From the NCBI RefSeq assembly GCF_004365705.1, contig NZ_SOBN01000001.1:2776001-2840000 (forward strand): a DNA stretch of 64,000 bases, written 5' to 3'. Positions 39,489-47,323 of the stretch are shown in pieces (within the stretch, counting starts at the first letter, position 1; every line of letters starts with the position of its first letter). The stretch is from Streptomyces sp. 846.5. Lineage in GTDB: Bacteria; Actinomycetota; Actinomycetes; Streptomycetales; Streptomycetaceae. Under the pieces are notes generated by a model that worked only from the letters and a program-made list of their open reading frames with translations, was not told where the DNA came from and made no database searches. The position numbers were made by a program, and so were the translations under genes.

Positions 39489-40050
39489 TTGTCGTCTCCT
39501 CCTCGGCGGGCCTGGCGGGTTCGGCGGGCTCAGTAGCGGGCCGGACATCGTCCTCGGCCATCAGCTGGTTGAGCTTCACCTCTTCCCCGTCGTCCTCCTC
39601 CGCGTCGCCGTCCTCGGCTGCAGCCGCGGTCTCCTCGGGCTGCTCCTTGTTGGGCGCCCAGGACGCGACCAGCGCTCCGCCGATCAGTCCGGGGAACAGG
39701 CCCAGACCGAAGCCGCCGAAGTTGGAGACCGGCAGGGACACCAGTGCCAGCACGATGGCGGCGATGCCCGCGAAGATGCGGATCAGCGGCTGGAACCAGA
39801 CCGAGATGCCGAGGGCCAGCAGCAGCAGTCCGATCACCGCGGCGCCGGCACCCGCCGTGGTCGCCATATGGATGCGCAGGGCGCCGACGCTCAGGTCGTT
39901 GTACGGGAAGTACATGATCGGCAGGCTGGCCAGGGCCACGAGCAGTCCGCCCCAGAAGGGGCGGCTGCGACGCCAGTTCCGGAAGGCCCGGCGTCCCTTG
40001 GCGAAGGCGTTCCCGGGCTCGGGCCGCGCCGGTACGGTCGCGCTCGTCAC
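39481..40050 (-). CDS. DUF6114 membrane protein
   Basis: This is a 189-aa protein with about four hydrophobic segments (FWGGLLVALASLPIMYFP; TTAGAGAAVIGLLLLALGI; IRIFAGIAAIVLALVSLP; GFGLGLFPGLIGGALVASW). A strongly acidic C-terminal tail of about 50 residues follows, rich in Glu/Asp/Ala/Pro. It lies between the DUF6230 gene and the Ala/Ser-rich gene and overlaps the latter. GTG at 40050 follows GGGAG. It may be the membrane anchor or export partner of the two secreted neighbours; this is inferred from context. Confidence 0.8.
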   Translation of the reverse strand: MTSATVPARPEPGNAFAKGRRAFRNWRRSRPFWGGLLVALASLPIMYFPYNDLSVGALRIHMATTAGAGAAVIGLLLLALGISVWFQPLIRIFAGIAAIVLALVSLPVSNFGGFGLGLFPGLIGGALVASWAPNKEQPEETAAAAEDGDAEEDDGEEVKLNQLMAEDDVRPATEPAEPARPAEEETTSE

Positions 40051-40114
40051 GTGGCGACTCCCTGCTGGAGTAGTGCAATTGGGCTGGAGAGTGGTGCATG
40101 GGCCGTGGGAACAC

Positions 40115-40144
40115 GGCGGGGAGGGACCGGAGCCCCTCCCCGCC
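40115..40144 (-). terminator. Hairpin between the DUF6230 and DUF6114 genes
   Basis: GGCGGGGAGG pairs perfectly with CCTCCCCGCC around a 10-nt loop, and the pairing extends outward through ACAC/GTGT. In the 159-bp intra-operon gap it would act as an attenuator or 3' stabiliser, giving more DUF6230 mRNA than downstream mRNA. Confidence 0.65.
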
Positions 40145-40209
40145 AGTGTGGTGCGGAGCGGTTCTGCGTCCTGCGGAGGGCCGGGGGTGGACCGGCTCAC
40201 CTCAGCGGA

Positions 40210-40866
40210 TCAGAAGCAGCCCGCGGAACCCGAAGCAAGGGACATGTGCAGACCGTTCAGCGAGAACGTGGAGGCGGAAGTCGCCCACGCGGTCTGCTGG
40301 ACGCCGGTCAGCGTCGCCGAGTCGGCTTCCTGTGCGAAGGCGCCCGCGCTGGTCGCGTCGCCGCTGTGGGTCCCCGCCCCGCCGAGCGCGCCGGTCGCAA
40401 CACCGATGTTGATGTTGTTGAACGTCGCGGTGTCGGCCTTGAGGTCGGTCATGTCGATGTAAAGCATCGACGCCTTGACCACGGGGCCGGCAGCGGTGTC
40501 GGTCGCCGGGTCGTACGTGCCACCAGCGTTGATGGTGAGCGTGTAGTTACCGAACGGCGTGGGGAACGCCACCGACTGGCACAGCTGGTTGATGGTGGCC
40601 GTGCTGAAGCCCGAAACAGCAACCGGGACAGCCGTGTTGGCGTTGGTCGCCTGGCTGGTGTCATGCGAAAGGATGGTGCCGTACTGGGTGAAGCCCTGAC
40701 CGACCAGCTTGCCGGCCGACACCTTGAACTGCTGCCCGGAGACGCTGAACGACGCGGCGAGCGCGCCCTGAGCGATGCTGACGCCGACCGCAGCCGTGGC
40801 GGCGATGGTCGGAACCATGACAATGGCGAACCGCTTCCAGCGAGTCCTGCCGAAAGTCTGGGACAT
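40210..40866 (-). CDS. DUF6230 secreted protein
   Basis: This is a 218-aa first gene of the operon. The N-terminus is a signal peptide (RTRWKRFAIVMVPTIAATAA to about ALAASF at residue 40). The mature part is beta-rich and carries the family phrases FKVSAGKLVGQGFTQYG and LYIDMTDLKADTATFNNINI. The last residues, GSAGCF, end in a Cys-Phe. Homologues are sometimes labelled cholesterol esterase, but no Ser-His-Asp or GxSxG motif is visible, so I reject that label. ATG at 40866 follows AGGAGGACC at good spacing, consistent with high expression. Function is unknown. Confidence 0.85.
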   Translation of the reverse strand: MSQTFGRTRWKRFAIVMVPTIAATAAVGVSIAQGALAASFSVSGQQFKVSAGKLVGQGFTQYGTILSHDTSQATNANTAVPVAVSGFSTATINQLCQSVAFPTPFGNYTLTINAGGTYDPATDTAAGPVVKASMLYIDMTDLKADTATFNNINIGVATGALGGAGTHSGDATSAGAFAQEADSATLTGVQQTAWATSASTFSLNGLHMSLASGSAGCF

Positions 40867-41242
40867 AACGAGGTCCTCCTTCTCGGACGTACATCTCCGG
40901 CCTGCCCCGCTTGGGCCCCGGCCTGGGATGGGGAGAAGAGCTACGTCCTCGGGAAGGGGAGCGCGTCGGCTGCGTGCGTGAGCTCGTGAGCACGAATTCT
41001 CTGATCGGCAGCATCGGCGATCACCCCCGAGTGACAACCACATGCCGTGCTGGGTGCCCGGCCGTGTGAGGACAGGCTCCACCGATCGGGGCTGGAGACC
41101 CCCCTGTCCTCAAGAGACCGGATCGCCGGCCCCTGCCCGGTGGGGATTCCGCATCCGCTCCCCCGACTGGCGGTCGGGGCGGTGGACAAGGACCGGGCGA
41201 GCCCGATGTTGGTCCAAACGGAGCCGCTGCACAAGTGGTTCA

Positions 41243-41256
41243 TTACTGGCGAGTAA
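41243..41256. promoter_or_regulatory. TTACT-n4-AGTAA operator-like palindrome
   Basis: TTACTGGCGAGTAA has perfect 5-bp arms around GGCG. It stands in a GC-rich genome 377 bp upstream of the DUF6230 start. The pattern is typical of a TetR-like dimer site, but no regulator gene is adjacent. Confidence 0.45.
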
Positions 41257-41359
41257 GGAGTGGGTGAACTCGGGCGACCGGTCGAACAGCGGCTGAACTA
41301 CGAGGAGTGACGGTGCGAAGGTTCGACACGCGGGCAAACGTGACAGAACCGAAGGAAAC

Positions 41360-41396
41360 CGGCGGCGATGGCCACTCCCCGTGACTATCGCCGCCG
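41360..41396 (-). terminator. Terminator of the YbbN-like gene
   Basis: CGGCGGCGAT and ATCGCCGCCG form a perfect 10-bp stem with a 17-nt loop, 84 bp after the YbbN-like stop codon. Confidence 0.65.
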
Positions 41397-41479
41397 CATG
41401 TCAAGATTTGGTAAACACGACCACCGGTCACGGCTTTGTCGTCAAATCTCCAGGCTCCCCAGGAGTCGGCGCAGGGCCG

Positions 41480-42454
41480 TCAGAACAGCTTGCGCGCCAG
41501 GGCTCCCCGTGCCTTCACCACACGCTGGTCCTCGGCCCCGATGACCTCGAACAGACCCAGCAGATGCTGCCGCACCCGGTCCCGGTCGTCGCCGAACGTC
41601 CGGCCCACCAGGTCGACCAACCGCCCGAAGGCGTCCTCGACATGGCCGCCGACCAGGTCCAGGTCGGCCGCCGCCAGCTGGGCCGCGACGTCGTCCGGCC
41701 GCTCGGCCCCGGCCGTGCGCACGGCCTGCGGGTCCATGCCCTGCACCCGCTGCAGCAGTTCGGCCTGCGCCAGGCCCAGCTTGGCCTCGACGCTGGCCGG
41801 ACGGTCGGACAGCACATTGCGGTACGCCTGGATCGCGCCGCCGAGGTCGCCCCGGTCCAGCGCGTCGTGCGCGGCGGACATCGCCGGGTCAGCCGGCTCG
41901 GGCCGCTCGACGGGCTCCCCGACCGCACCGCCGGAGCGGGCGCCGACCTCGCCGACGATGCCGAAGCGCTGCTCGGCGACGGTGATCAGCTGGTCCAGCA
42001 GCTGCCGGATCTCGGCCTCCTGGGCCGGCCCCTCGAACAGCGGCACGAGCTGGCCCGCGACGACCGCGAGCACCGTCGGCAGATCGCGGATCTGGAGCTG
42101 GCGGGCGAGGTTCTGACTGTTCCTGATATCGACCCTGGCCAGCACGAAGCGGCCGTCGTACTCGGCGGCGAGCTTCTCCAGCACCGGGTTGAGCTCCTCG
42201 GCGGGGGCGTACCCCTCGGCCCAGAAGTCCAGTACCACCGGCACCTCGGCGGAGAGCGGGACGACCTCGGCCTCGAACTCGGCCTCACTCACATCGAAGA
42301 CCAGGGGCCCGGCTGACGGGGCCTCGCCGCCGCCCTCCTGGGCCTGGCGGGCGCGGGCTGCGCGGGCCTGCTCCGCCTTCTCGGCGGCCTCCGCCGCCGC
42401 CTTCACCGCGGCGAGGTCGACCGCGCCGCGCATGGACATGTTCCGTGGCTGCAT
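41480..42454 (-). CDS. YbbN/CnoX-like thioredoxin-fold co-chaperone without CxxC
   Basis: This is a 324-aa protein with an Ala/Glu-rich N-terminus, a thioredoxin-like domain (about 50-155) and a C-terminal TPR domain (about 190-320). The thioredoxin active site should be WCxxC but reads WAEGYAPAEE, so both cysteines are missing and it cannot act as a disulfide reductase. The cis-Pro region RDLPTVLAVVAG is kept. This layout is that of YbbN-type holdase/co-chaperones that assist DnaK/GroEL clients. Stop and start are clear. It is divergent from a TetR gene and closed by a hairpin. Confidence 0.88.
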   Translation of the reverse strand: MQPRNMSMRGAVDLAAVKAAAEAAEKAEQARAARARQAQEGGGEAPSAGPLVFDVSEAEFEAEVVPLSAEVPVVLDFWAEGYAPAEELNPVLEKLAAEYDGRFVLARVDIRNSQNLARQLQIRDLPTVLAVVAGQLVPLFEGPAQEAEIRQLLDQLITVAEQRFGIVGEVGARSGGAVGEPVERPEPADPAMSAAHDALDRGDLGGAIQAYRNVLSDRPASVEAKLGLAQAELLQRVQGMDPQAVRTAGAERPDDVAAQLAAADLDLVGGHVEDAFGRLVDLVGRTFGDDRDRVRQHLLGLFEVIGAEDQRVVKARGALARKLF

Positions 42455-42514
42455 GGCCCTATCCTCCCCCGTCCGCGCGCTCCAGTGTGAATCGCCCGAC
42501 CCATGACTTTCCCT

Positions 42515-42534
42515 GCGCGGATCCCCATCCGCGC
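42515..42534. other. Hairpin in the ybbN leader
   Basis: GCGCGGATCCCCATCCGCGC has perfect 8-bp arms and a CCCC loop. It sits 61 bp upstream of the YbbN-like start and could be a leader attenuator or a regulator site. Confidence 0.45.
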
Positions 42535-42557
42535 GGCAGCGTGGTTGTCACATCTTT

Positions 42558-42574
42558 CGCTACGAGTCGTAGCG
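42558..42574. promoter_or_regulatory. Perfect 17-bp palindrome, probable TetR operator
   Basis: CGCTACGAGTCGTAGCG (8+1+8, perfect) lies in the divergent region between the YbbN-like gene and the TetR gene, 129 bp before the latter's start. Autoregulation by the adjacent TetR protein is the natural guess. Confidence 0.6.
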
Positions 42575-42702
42575 TATATCCCGACCGCCCTTGGATGCAC
42601 GCACTCCGACGTGAACTGCGCCACTCCGACGCACCCGGGTGTTCCCAGCCGCTCAGCCGACTCGGATAACCTCCGTTGACCCCACCATCGCGAGGAACCC
42701 CC

Positions 42703-43380
42703 ATGACCGAAGCCACCGCCCCGCGCAAGGGCCGTCCCCGCAGCGCCGACGCGGACGTGGCGATCCTCGCCGCCACCAGGGTCGCGCTGGCGGAGCTCGG
42801 CTGGGGCGGGGTGACCATGGGGGACGTCGCGGCCCGCGCCGGGGTGGCGAAGACGACCCTCTACCGGCGCTGGCCGTCCAAGAACGAGCTGGTCGTGGAC
42901 GCCGTCGCGGTGCTCTTCGACGAGCTGGAGATGGTCGACCTGGGCAGCCTGCGGGCCGACATCGAGTCCGTGGTGCGGCAGTTCGCCGATCTGCTGGCGC
43001 GCCCGGAGAGCCAGGCGGCGCTGCTGGCGCTGTTCGCCGAGGCCAGCCGGGACCCCGCGCTGCGGCAGCGGGTCCGAGAGGCGATCATCCATCCGCAGAA
43101 ACGGTTGGTCCACCAGGGCCGCGCGGCCGCCCAGGCCCGCGGCGAACTGGCCGCGGACGCCAGCCCCGAGGCGGCCCGCGAGGACGTCGACATCATCTTC
43201 GACACCATCGCGGGCACGGTCGAGCACCGCATGCTGGTCAGCGGCGAGTGCGCGGACCCGGAGTGGATCAGCCGCTTCACCACCCTGCTGCTGGCCCCGC
43301 TGACGGCGCTTCCGCTGAGGGAGCCTCAGAACAGCAGGTCTCAGAACAGCAGGTCTCAGAACCCGGCCGGCTCGGTGTAG
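42703..43380 (+). CDS. TetR-family transcriptional regulator
   Basis: This is a 225-aa regulator with an N-terminal helix-turn-helix (VTMGDVAARAGVAKTTLYRRWPSKNEL, split as helices at about 40-65) and a TetR C-terminal ligand domain (AefR-like). ATG at 42703 follows GAGGAA. The last 20 residues come from a 15-bp tandem repeat (NSRSQ twice) and read across the end of convergent icmA, overlapping it by 25 bp. Likely targets are itself, through the palindrome at 42558, and perhaps the divergent YbbN-like gene. Confidence 0.9.
   Translation: MTEATAPRKGRPRSADADVAILAATRVALAELGWGGVTMGDVAARAGVAKTTLYRRWPSKNELVVDAVAVLFDELEMVDLGSLRADIESVVRQFADLLARPESQAALLALFAEASRDPALRQRVREAIIHPQKRLVHQGRAAAQARGELAADASPEAAREDVDIIFDTIAGTVEHRMLVSGECADPEWISRFTTLLLAPLTALPLREPQNSRSQNSRSQNPAGSV
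43326..43363. repeat. 15-bp tandem repeat, 2.5 copies, shared by two 3' ends
   Basis: TCAGAACAGCAGGTC occurs at 43326 and 43341, with a partial third copy at 43356. It encodes the repetitive TetR C-terminus on the plus strand. Its third copy supplies the icmA stop codon (TCA) on the minus strand, so expansion may have extended TetR into icmA. Confidence 0.85.
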
Positions 43381-45014
43381 GTCCCCCACTCCGCCCGCAG
43401 CACGTCGCAGATCTCGCCGAGGGTGGCCTCGGCCCGTACCGCGTCCAGCATCGGCGGCAGCATGTTGCTGCCGTCCCGCGCCGCCGCCAGCATCGCGTCC
43501 AGGCCGGCCCGCACCGCCGCCTCGTCCCGTCCGGCGCGGCGCGACGCCAGCTCGCGCACCTGCTCGCGCTCCACCTCATGGCTGACCCGCAGGATCTCCA
43601 GCGGTTTGGTGACGCTGCCGGTGTGGCAGTTGACGCCGACCACCCGCTTCTCCCCCTTCTCCACCGCCTGCTGGTAGACGAAGGCCGCCTCGGCGATCTC
43701 CCCGGTGAACCAGCCGTTCTCGATGCCGCGCAGGATCCCGGCCGTCATCGGGCCCACCGGGTGCCCGGGCTCGCCCATGTCCTGGATCTTCTGGAAGATC
43801 GCCTCGGCCTGCGCCTCGATCCGGTCCGTCAGCGCCTCCACGTACCAGGAGCCGCCCAGCGGGTCGGCGACATTGGCGACGCCGGTCTCCTCCATCAGCA
43901 CCTGCTGGGTGCGCAGCGCGATCTCCGCAGCCTGCTCCGAGGGCAGCGCCAGGGTCTCGTCCAGGGCGTTGGTGTGCAGCGAGTTGGTGCCGCCGAGGAC
44001 CGCCGACAGCGCCTCCACCGCGGTGCGCACCACGTTGTTGTAGGGCTGCTGCGCGGTCAGCGAGACCCCGGCCGTCTGGGTGTGGAACCGCAGCCACTGC
44101 GCCTTGTCCGTCCTGGCGCCGTAGCGCTGCTTCAGCCACCGCGCCCAGATCCTGCGTGCCGCACGGAACTTGGCGATCTCCTCGAAGAAGTCGAGGTGCG
44201 CGTCGAAGAAGAAGGACAGCCCCGGGGCGAAGACGTCCACATCCAGCCCCCGGGAGAGCCCCAGCTCCACATAGGCGAAGCCGTCCGCCAGCGTGAACGC
44301 CAGCTCCTGCGCGGCCGTCGAACCGGCCTCGCGGATGTGGTAACCGGAGACCGACAGCGGCTTGTACGCCGGGATCCGCTCGGCGCAGTACTCCATCAGG
44401 TCGCCGATCAGCCGCAGATGCGGCTCGGGACCGAAGAGCCACTCCTTCTGGGCGATGTACTCCTTGAAGATGTCGGTCTGCAGCGTCCCGTTGAGCACGC
44501 CCGGGTCCACCCCCTGCCGCTCCGCCGCAACCAGGTACATGCAGAACACCGGCACGGCCGGCCCCGAGATGGTCATCGAGGTGGTGACCTCGCCCAGCGG
44601 CAGCCCGGCGAAGAGCACCTCCATGTCCGCCGCCGAGTCGATGGCCACGCCGCAGTGGCCGACCTCGCCCAGGGCGCGCGGGTCGTCGGAGTCACGCCCC
44701 ATCAGCGTCGGCATGTCGAAGGCGACGGACAGGCCGCCGCCCCCGGCGTCCAGGATCATCCGGTAGCGCTCATTGGTCTGCCTGGCATTGCCGAACCCGG
44801 CGAACTGGCGGATGGTCCAGGCCCGTCCCCGGTACCCAGTGGCGTACAGCCCACGGGTGAACGGGTACTCCCCGGGCCACCCGATCGCCTCCGGGACGAC
44901 GCCGTCCGCGGGCCCGTACACCGGCTCGACCTCGTCACCGCTGAGCGTGGTGAAGTCGGCGTCGCGCTTCCGCGCCCCGTCGTACCGCTGCTGCCACCGT
45001 TCACGTGCGTCCAT
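43356..45014 (-). CDS. icmA: Isobutyryl-CoA mutase large subunit IcmA
   Basis: This is a 552-aa radical B12 mutase large subunit interconverting isobutyryl-CoA and n-butyryl-CoA, which links valine catabolism to butyrate and polyketide precursors. The substrate pair distinguishing it from methylmalonyl-CoA mutase is visible: F71 in TIRQFAGFG (Tyr89 in MCM) and Q189 in KEYIAQKEW (Arg207 in MCM), with the same 118-residue spacing. The C-terminal cobalamin domain is absent, so a separate small subunit (IcmB) must be encoded elsewhere. The ATG at 45014 lies just downstream of a palindrome. The 3' end overlaps the TetR gene by 25 bp. Confidence 0.9.
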   Translation of the reverse strand: MDARERWQQRYDGARKRDADFTTLSGDEVEPVYGPADGVVPEAIGWPGEYPFTRGLYATGYRGRAWTIRQFAGFGNARQTNERYRMILDAGGGGLSVAFDMPTLMGRDSDDPRALGEVGHCGVAIDSAADMEVLFAGLPLGEVTTSMTISGPAVPVFCMYLVAAERQGVDPGVLNGTLQTDIFKEYIAQKEWLFGPEPHLRLIGDLMEYCAERIPAYKPLSVSGYHIREAGSTAAQELAFTLADGFAYVELGLSRGLDVDVFAPGLSFFFDAHLDFFEEIAKFRAARRIWARWLKQRYGARTDKAQWLRFHTQTAGVSLTAQQPYNNVVRTAVEALSAVLGGTNSLHTNALDETLALPSEQAAEIALRTQQVLMEETGVANVADPLGGSWYVEALTDRIEAQAEAIFQKIQDMGEPGHPVGPMTAGILRGIENGWFTGEIAEAAFVYQQAVEKGEKRVVGVNCHTGSVTKPLEILRVSHEVEREQVRELASRRAGRDEAAVRAGLDAMLAAARDGSNMLPPMLDAVRAEATLGEICDVLRAEWGTYTEPAGF

Positions 45015-45028
45015 CAGCCGGCCCCAAC

Positions 45029-45046
45029 TACTAGGATGTCCTACTA
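45029..45046. promoter_or_regulatory. Near-perfect palindrome at the icmA promoter
   Basis: TACTAGGATGTCCTACTA (8+2+8, one mismatch pair) begins 15 bp upstream of the icmA start codon. It would overlap the promoter or ribosome site, as expected for a repressor operator. The candidate regulators encoded nearby are the TetR at 42703 and the MarR at 45565. Confidence 0.55.
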
Positions 45047-45144
45047 AATGTATAGCGCAAAAGGCGCGCGCCTCGAAGGACTCGCGCCACCGCGGGTTCA
45101 CGCGGGGGTCCGGGGGGTCGCTCCCCGAAAATTTGGAGCAACGG

Positions 45145-45174
45145 AAAAGAGCGCGCCCCAGCAGGGACGCGCTC
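45145..45174 (-). terminator. Intrinsic terminator after the DUF3817-MarR-DUF3817 operon
   Basis: On the minus strand GAGCGCG and CGCGCTC form a 7-bp stem around a 12-nt loop, followed by TTTT. This is one of the few U-tract terminators in the window. It separates the operon from icmA. Confidence 0.75.
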
Positions 45175-45189
45175 CTCAGATTCTCAGGG

Positions 45190-45531
45190 TCAGGCGTTGA
45201 CCAGCGGCTTCGACCCGCCGTCGGCGACCTGCGCGCGGATGTCGGCCATCACCCGGCGTTCGGCGATGAACGAGCAGGTCGGGATCGTCCCCGCCAGGAT
45301 GACCCAGGCCATCCGGCCGAACGGCCAGCCCAGCTTGTTGCCCACGGTGAAGGCGACCACCGCGTAGGCCATGAACGCCCAGCCGTGGATGGTCCCGACG
45401 ACCATCACCGCCGTCTGGCCGACGCCGAAGCCGTACCAGGCGATGCAGGAGGCGCACAGCAGGATCAGTCCGACGCCGGTCACGTACGCCAGCACCCGGT
45501 ACGCCGTCAGCAGGGGGTTCGACTTGTTCAT
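45190..45531 (-). CDS. DUF3817 membrane protein (distal)
   Basis: This is a 113-aa small membrane protein with about three hydrophobic helices and the family motif GTIHGWAFMAYAVVAF, followed by GWPFGRMAWVILAGTIP and the FIAERR end. It is the last gene of an operon whose first gene is another DUF3817. ATG at 45531 is chosen; a GTG at 45549 is possible. Function of the family is unknown. Confidence 0.8.
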   Translation of the reverse strand: MNKSNPLLTAYRVLAYVTGVGLILLCASCIAWYGFGVGQTAVMVVGTIHGWAFMAYAVVAFTVGNKLGWPFGRMAWVILAGTIPTCSFIAERRVMADIRAQVADGGSKPLVNA

Positions 45532-45564
45532 GGGAGAGAGCGTAGCCACCCAAAAGTGGATCTC

Positions 45565-46095
45565 TCACACCGCCCCGGGCTCCACCACCGGCTCGGCGAA
45601 GTCCCCCGCAGCGACCCGCAGCGGACGCAGCATCTCGAACAGTTCCCGGCAGCCGGCCTCGTCGTAGCTCCCCAGCCCGAAGTCCATCGCCACCAGGTCG
45701 CGGGTCGCGTCCTCCACGACCTTCCGGCCCCGCTCGGTGATCGCGGCCAGCACGCCGCGCCCGTCCATCGGGTTCGGCCGGCGGGCGACCAGCCCGGACC
45801 GCTCCAACCGGTCCACCGTGTTGGTGACGCTGGTCGGATGCACCATCAGCCGCTCGCCGATCTTCGACAGCGGCAGCTCCCCGGCCTGGCTGAAGGTGAG
45901 CAGCACCAGCGCCTCGTACCGGGCGAAGGTCAGCCCGTACGGCTTCACCACGGCGTCCACCTGCGCCAGCAGGATCTGCTGGGCCCGCATGACGGACGTG
46001 ATCGCCGCCATCGACGGCACGGCGCCCCAGCGCCGCGTCCACAGCTCGTCGGCACGGGCGATGGGATCGAAGGAGAGGCTCAGCGGCTTGGGCAC
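45565..46095 (-). CDS. MarR-family regulator in a DUF3817 operon
   Basis: This is a 176-aa winged-helix regulator. The recognition region is LPLSKIGERLMVHPTSVTNTVDRLERSGLV, followed by the wing RRPNPMDGRGVLAAIT with the conserved D-x-R-G. The C-terminal helix includes an unusually acidic, Cys-containing stretch. It lies between two DUF3817 genes with gaps of 21 and 33 bp, so the three are co-transcribed and probably autoregulated. The ligand is unknown; icmA, downstream of the terminator, is a possible target. Confidence 0.88.
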   Translation of the reverse strand: MPKPLSLSFDPIARADELWTRRWGAVPSMAAITSVMRAQQILLAQVDAVVKPYGLTFARYEALVLLTFSQAGELPLSKIGERLMVHPTSVTNTVDRLERSGLVARRPNPMDGRGVLAAITERGRKVVEDATRDLVAMDFGLGSYDEAGCRELFEMLRPLRVAAGDFAEPVVEPGAV

Positions 46096-46116
46096 GTTCT
46101 TACCGTACCGTCAGGG

Positions 46117-46434
46117 TCAGACCGCGACGGCAGGGGTTTCCAGGCCCTCCCGCTCCTCCCGGGCCATGAGTCGCTCGGCGTAGAAGCCTCCGCCGGGGAT
46201 GACCGAGAGCACCAGCACCCAGGCGGCGTGCTGGAAGGTCCACCGCTGCGCGTACCAGGCCCACAGCGCGAACACCACGTAGAAGATGAAGAGGATGCCG
46301 TGCAGCATCCCCAGCACCGGCACCGCGTTGAACGAGGTCGTGTACTTCAGCACCGTGCAGATCAGCAGCAGGACGAAGGAGAGCCCCTCCGGCATGGACA
46401 CCAGGCGCAGGCGGTGGACGGCACTGTTCTTCAC
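46117..46434 (-). CDS. DUF3817 membrane protein (proximal)
   Basis: This is a 105-aa membrane protein paralogous to the distal gene, with the motif VLGMLHGILFIFYVVFALW and the ending GGGFYAERL. GTG at 46434 is preferred because GAAGGG lies 7 nt upstream. It is the first gene of the DUF3817-MarR-DUF3817 operon, divergent from the DUF2127 gene. The two paralogues may form a hetero-oligomer. Confidence 0.8.
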   Translation of the reverse strand: MKNSAVHRLRLVSMPEGLSFVLLLICTVLKYTTSFNAVPVLGMLHGILFIFYVVFALWAWYAQRWTFQHAAWVLVLSVIPGGGFYAERLMAREEREGLETPAVAV

Positions 46435-46520
46435 GGGGGAACCCTTCGGGGAGCGAACGACGTCCCCCAGTATCGCCGACCGATATTCTGGCCTCGCCAT
46501 CGGCCTTCTACGGGGGACTC

Positions 46521-47291
46521 ATGAACTGGGACTGGAACCGGCGTACCTGCTCACGGCGCGGACACATCACCTATGCACCCACCGAGCCCCGCTTCCACGA
46601 GCGCCTGCACGCCGCCACCGCCCTCGGTGACGCCTGGCGCTGCCTGCGCTGCGGCGACTTCGTCCTCGGCGAGCCGCACGGCAGCGGCAAGGCCGAGGAC
46701 GCCCCGCTGGTCCCCCGCGGCAGGGCGCTGCGCGACCTGTTCATCCTCCGGGTCCTCGCCGTGGAGCGGATGGTCCGCGGCGTCTTCATCGTCCTGGTGG
46801 CGATAGCGGTCTGGAAGTTCAGCAACAGCCAGACCTCGGTGCAGCAGTTCTTCAACGACAACCTCACCCTGTTCCAGCCCATCGCCCAGCACTTCCACTA
46901 CGACCTCAACAACTCCCCGATCGTGGGCACCATCCAGAAGACCTTCAGCTACAAGCACTCCACGCTGGAGATAACCGCCGTCGCGCTCTTCGTCTACGCC
47001 GTCATCGAGATCGTCGAGGCCTTCGGCCTGTGGGCCGCCAAGCGCTGGGCCGAGTACCTCACCGTCGTCGCCACCGCCGCGTTCCTGCCGCTGGAGATCT
47101 ACGAGCTGACCGACAAGGTCAGCTGGCTCAAGCTGGTCACCCTGCTGATCAACATCCTCGCCGTGGTCTACCTGCTGCTGGCCAAGCGGCTGTTCGGGCT
47201 CCGCGGCGGCGCGGCGAAGTACGAGGCGGAGCGGCACAGTGCCTCGCTGCTGGAGGTGGAGACCTCCGCCGGCGACCACGCCCGCACCTGA
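46521..47291 (+). CDS. DUF2127 membrane protein with N-terminal zinc-ribbon-like motif
   Basis: This is a 256-aa protein. The first 60 residues contain C10-x4-H15 and C41-LR-C44, a possible metal-binding ribbon. A membrane part follows, with about four helices (FIVLVAIAVWKF; ITAVALFVYAVIEIVEAFGLW; LTVVATAAFLPLEIYEL; LVTLLINILAVVYLLLAK) typical of DUF2127. It is the gene immediately before the AIM24 triplet (33-bp gap), so it may share their transcript. Function is unknown. Confidence 0.8.
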   Translation: MNWDWNRRTCSRRGHITYAPTEPRFHERLHAATALGDAWRCLRCGDFVLGEPHGSGKAEDAPLVPRGRALRDLFILRVLAVERMVRGVFIVLVAIAVWKFSNSQTSVQQFFNDNLTLFQPIAQHFHYDLNNSPIVGTIQKTFSYKHSTLEITAVALFVYAVIEIVEAFGLWAAKRWAEYLTVVATAAFLPLEIYELTDKVSWLKLVTLLINILAVVYLLLAKRLFGLRGGAAKYEAERHSASLLEVETSAGDHART

Positions 47292-47323
47292 CAACGCCGC
47301 ACCGGCCCCATTACGGTGTGCCC

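Larger units (their letters stand above)
40867..41479. other. Leader region of the DUF6230 operon (613 bp)
   Basis: No gene is supported here. It contains an operator-like TTACTGGCGAGTAA at 41243-41256 and a hairpin at 41360-41396 that closes the YbbN-like gene. The stretch 41180-41440 is relatively AT-rich and probably holds the operon promoter, which would give a leader of 300 nt or more. Confidence 0.5.

Noticed and set aside
40210..40866. Calling the DUF6230 protein a cholesterol esterase
   Set aside because: No GxSxG or catalytic triad is visible and the protein is a small beta-rich secreted domain.
41480..42454. Calling the YbbN-like protein a thioredoxin
   Set aside because: Both active-site cysteines are missing and a TPR domain follows.
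43356..45014. Calling the mutase methylmalonyl-CoA mutase
   Set aside because: The substrate-specifying Tyr/Arg pair is Phe/Gln and there is no cobalamin-binding domain.
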